From Penaeus vannamei (lineage: Eukaryota; Arthropoda; Malacostraca; Decapoda; Penaeidae): a stretch of DNA of 10,000 nt. The notes beneath the pieces are model-generated. The model was given only the letters and a program-made list of their open reading frames with translations, was not told the DNA's origin and did no database searches. A program made the translations under genes and the position numbers. Positions 8,156 to 10,000 of this stretch are shown here, piece by piece (the first letter of the stretch is position 1; each line of letters starts with the position of its first letter). The stretch covers positions 15,305,510 to 15,315,509 of the forward strand of contig NC_091567.1 in the NCBI RefSeq assembly GCF_042767895.1, in the 5' to 3' direction.

Positions 8156-8215
8156 CTCGGCGTCACACCAGGACACACAAAAGAAAGTTTCCAACATGGC
8201 GGCGCGGTGACCCAT
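8156..8215 (-). CDS. Candidate first coding exon, product unknown
   Basis: On the minus strand, GCCGCC-ATG (ATG at 8197-8195) gives a near-ideal initiation context except for T at +4. The frame reads MLETFFCVSWCDAE and meets GAG/GTGAGC, a strong donor, at 8158-8150. An in-frame ATG lies six codons upstream at 8215-8213 (MGHRAA before the inner Met). The surrounding 8090-8215 is CpG-rich, as at many animal gene starts. Without splicing the frame ends at a TGA at 8086-8084, 43 residues in all. Exon 1 would end in phase 0, which does not join the 6211-6245 segment in its protein-like frame, so the two need not belong together. The product is not recognised. The initiation context is also a YY1/Pho-type site, so the word may be there for regulation alone. 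Confidence 0.22.
8191..8203 (-). promoter_or_regulatory. YY1/Pho-type site over a possible start codon
   Basis: The minus strand reads GCCGCCATGTTGG, matching the YY1 consensus GCCGCCATNTTG at every position. YY1 sites of this kind are known near transcription starts and overlapping start codons in mammals; the insect homologue Pho binds the GCCAT core. Here the ATG of the candidate exon is the ATG of the motif, and a long GAGAG tract lies about 260 bp away. Confidence 0.45.
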
Positions 8216-8269
8216 CCCCGTGAAATTACTTTGTGGTTGCTTGGAGAAATTCTCGCTGATTTCTTTACA

Positions 8270-8463
8270 GTATGTGTATATACGTGGATAAATAGAGAAA
8301 TAGATTGATAGACTGATAGATAGATTATTTATAGTTAGATAGGTAGAGATATATACTGGATATCGTATTTGTTAACTAAATTAATAGCCTGATAAATAGA
8401 TTAATATGTTTATAGTTAAATAGATAGGTAGAAATATAGATATTGAATATCGTATTTGATAAC
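8270..8463. repeat. Decayed GATA repeat with 76-87 bp tandem duplication
   Basis: After a decayed GATA stretch (8284-8325), a block at 8321-8376 is repeated at 8397-8463. Both copies run TTTATAGTTA, GATAGGTAGA, ATATCGTATTTG and end TTAAC or ATAAC. The second copy is about 11 bp longer through extra AT/GATA units, so the offset grows from 76 to 87 bp. Confidence 0.8.
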
Positions 8464-9175
8464 ATAGCGGCGTTAATTTTGAACTTTTGTATTTATCTCG
8501 ACTTTTTGGTTTGGCTGAGGTAGCTATGCCTCCCCGCGTTCGTAACGGTAATCCGATAATCCGGATACGCGAACGCATAAAACGGGTGAATTATTTATGA
8601 TTTTTTCTTCTCTCTCGCTTGCGCTTTGTTTATACGTCTAGTTACTATTAATACTATTTTCCATTTTTATTTACTTTCCGAAAAAATATATATACGGTTT
8701 TGCTCTTTATAGTCGACAATTAGCGCGAACTCTGTCATAGTCGTTTTATAGATTGCCGACACTGTGAGTCGCCAAGGGGTGTTGTGTTCCTCCACTCGGG
8801 AAGGGAGCAGCTCTTTTTGTGTTCCTTTGTTTTATTCCGTCGCTTTCGCTTCATTTTTCTTCTCTCCCTGTCTCTCTGTCTCCCTTCTTCTTCTCTCTCC
8901 CCTATGTGTGTGTGTGTGTGTGTATGTGCGTGCAATCTAATTTAATGAGACCAAAGTATTGTGGATCAACTTGCCTTAATCGAGAGACAGAGGTATTCTG
9001 TTTTGAGAGCGATAAAAGATAAGATAATGTGAAATTCGTCATTACATATCGTACCACAATCTATGTCTTGTTACACCATTTCCTATTTGGTAACATGTGC
9101 TTACTTTTATCTGATTTCAAGGAAACTGAAATAGAAGTCTGCAGTTAAATTTGTTCTTTTCGTGAACCTACTCAC
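8464..9175. other. Unique DNA with inverted repeat and short (TG)n
   Basis: At 8536-8542 and 8570-8576 GCGTTCG and CGAACGC form 7-bp inverted arms around a 27-nt loop holding two TAATCCG words (8549-8555, 8557-8563). A CT-rich patch at 8860-8900 leads to (TG)9 at 8905-8923. Frames of 65-67 codons at 8381-8578, 8735-8935 and 8819-9022 have no recognisable product. 8940-9175 is AT-rich with nothing evident. Confidence 0.5.
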
Positions 9176-9535
9176 CCTCTCTCCCTCCTTTCCTTCCTCT
9201 CTGCCTCCTTTCCTTCCTCTATGCCTCCTGTCCTTCCTCTCTGCCTCCTTCCCTTCCTTTCTCCCTCCTTTCTTTCCTCCCACTCTCCCTCCTTTCCTTC
9301 CTCCCACTCTCCCTCTTTCCCTTCCTTTCTCCCTCCTTCCTTTCCCTTTTCCTTCCTCCCTCCCTCTCTCCCTCCTTCCCTTTTTTCTCTCCTTCCTTTC
9401 CTTTACCCTTCCTTCCCTCCCTCTCTCCTTCCTTCCCTCCTTCTCTCCCTCTCTCCCTCCTTTCCTCCCTCTCTCCCTCCTTCCCTCCCTCTCTCCTTCC
9501 TTCCCTCTCTTTCTCCTTCCTTCTTTACTGTTCTA
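9176..9535. repeat. CT-rich minisatellite, 20-bp unit
   Basis: Five copies of a 20-bp unit in exact register at 9181-9200, 9201-9220, 9221-9240, 9241-9260 and 9261-9280 (type CTCCCTCCTTTCCTTCCTCT), then two longer copies starting with CACTCTCCCT at 9281 and 9305, then irregular CCCTCC/CTTCC repeats to about 9530. The complement of the first unit agrees with the minisatellite unit at 1661-1680 at 17 of 20 bases. Frames here are Pro/Ser/Leu-rich artefacts. Confidence 0.93.
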
Positions 9536-9604
9536 CCTCATCTCTTTGCCCTACCCTTCCTTTCGTTCTCTTTTGCATTTGCCTAATTTCGTATCTGCTT
9601 TCAG

Positions 9605-9696
9605 GAAATTATCAATCACTATTGACCGGTTGTGACATTAGCCATCTCAGGCGGAACAGATGTAAACAAACTCTGCAGCTGGATGACATCAGCTGA
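9605..9696 (+). CDS. Candidate terminal exon, product unknown
   Basis: The segment follows CTGCTTTCAG (AG at 9603-9604), a near-ideal 3' splice site, with a CTAAT branch-point-like word at 9583-9587 (18 nt upstream) and a long pyrimidine-rich tract before it. If the upstream intron leaves two bases of the split codon here, the frame gives 29 residues starting NYQSLLTGCDISHL and ending TLQLDDIS, then TGA at 9694-9696. The other two frames stop within 30 bases. No family is recognised, no upstream exon was found in the window, and the same DNA overlaps a cluster of binding-site-like words, so chance or a regulatory role are real alternatives. It may also be a non-coding RNA exon. Confidence 0.18.
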
Positions 9697-9733
9697 CCTG
9701 GTTGACCTGGCTGACAAAGGGGGTTAAAGTTCA
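9661..9733. promoter_or_regulatory. Candidate enhancer: Fox, E-box, nuclear-receptor words
   Basis: Within 73 bp: TGTAAACAAA (9661-9670), the forkhead-factor core; two CAGCTG E-boxes (9676-9681, 9690-9695); TGACCT twice with a 3-bp spacer (9694-9699, 9703-9708), a DR3 of the AGGTCA half-site; and GGGTTA-A-AGTTCA (9721-9733), a DR1 close to the HNF4/RXR type, preceded by further G. Forkhead plus HNF4-type sites are a known combination in liver and gut enhancers of animals. The words are seen directly; function is inferred from density. Confidence 0.35.
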
Positions 9734-10000
9734 AGGGAGAGACATAGAGAGAGAGAGAACAGACAAAGAGATGAATATGTATATTTTTAAGGTTAGGGAC
9801 AATTAGGATCATGCAGAAGCGTACTAGTTTTGTTAAATCTTTTGGTATGAAATATCCGAATTGTGAGGAAAAGCACAAGAAAATCTGACTTAAAAGAAAC
9901 ATGAAAACATGAAACAGTTGACCTCCAATGAGAAGTGAACCTGAAAGAGAACACAAGCGCACGTCCGATGAACCAGTTTCTTGAGCGGCTTCCATTATTT
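9734..10000. other. Unique DNA, right edge
   Basis: A short GA run (9738-9759) is followed by A-rich sequence. A minus-strand frame of 127 codons begins at an ATG at 9995-9993 and ends at 9612; it is the longest frame not made of repeats. Its product is hydrophobic with one or two possible membrane stretches but has no recognisable motif, no CpG promoter and runs antisense through the motif cluster, so it is not called as a gene. Confidence 0.4.

Noticed and set aside
9612..9995. 127-codon minus-strand frame with a true ATG
   Set aside because: Longest non-repeat frame, but no recognisable motif, and its middle is translated GA-rich DNA. Frames of this size arise by chance in 10 kb on six frames.

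Overview
The window looks like nuclear, non-coding DNA from a eukaryote with a very repeat-rich genome. A decapod crustacean, most likely a penaeid shrimp, is the best guess. The reasons are the sheer amount of simple sequence repeat: long (CT)n/(GA)n, (CA)n, (TA)n and (GATA)n arrays make up roughly a quarter to a third of the 10 kb. There are also short CpG-containing unique islands between them and no compact gene array of prokaryotic type. Penaeid genomes are known for unusually high microsatellite content. This assignment is an inference from composition; no species-diagnostic gene is visible.

Layout: unique DNA (1-360); compound CT array (361-616); short unique stretch with a telomere-like CCCTAC array (617-950); CA/CG/TA/ATAC array (951-1230); CpG-rich patch (1360-1600); GA array with a 20-bp minisatellite (1651-1810); unique DNA (1811-2395); the largest CT/CCCT array (2396-2720); a degraded pyrimidine-rich stretch (2721-3530); unique DNA with a GC-rich hairpin (3531-4430); a palindrome-rich, CpG-containing region that looks like a cis-regulatory element (4430-4830); unique DNA (4831-5660); TA array (5677-5953); unique DNA with a strong G-quadruplex motif and a possible minus-strand exon (5954-6540); degraded pyrimidine-rich DNA (6541-6780); GA array (6976-7310); GATA array (7320-7480); unique DNA (7481-7800); CT array (7843-7936 plus flank); a CpG-rich patch with a possible minus-strand first coding exon and a YY1/Pho-type site (8083-8223); GATA-derived duplication (8270-8463); unique DNA; a CT minisatellite (9176-9535); and a 3' splice site-like junction followed by a cluster of transcription-factor motifs (9583-9733).

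There is no convincing complete protein-coding gene, tRNA, rRNA, CRISPR array or recognisable transposase/reverse transcriptase. Almost all long open frames are translations of repeats (Ser-Leu, Arg-Glu, Cys-Val, Ile-Tyr runs) and were rejected. Three short exon-like segments are listed at low confidence. The window is best read as intronic or intergenic DNA with a few candidate regulatory islands. I see no novel multi-gene system. The most interesting material is the regulatory-motif clusters at 4541-4827 and 9661-9733, the YY1-overlapping start codon near 8197, and several long tracts able to adopt non-B DNA structures.
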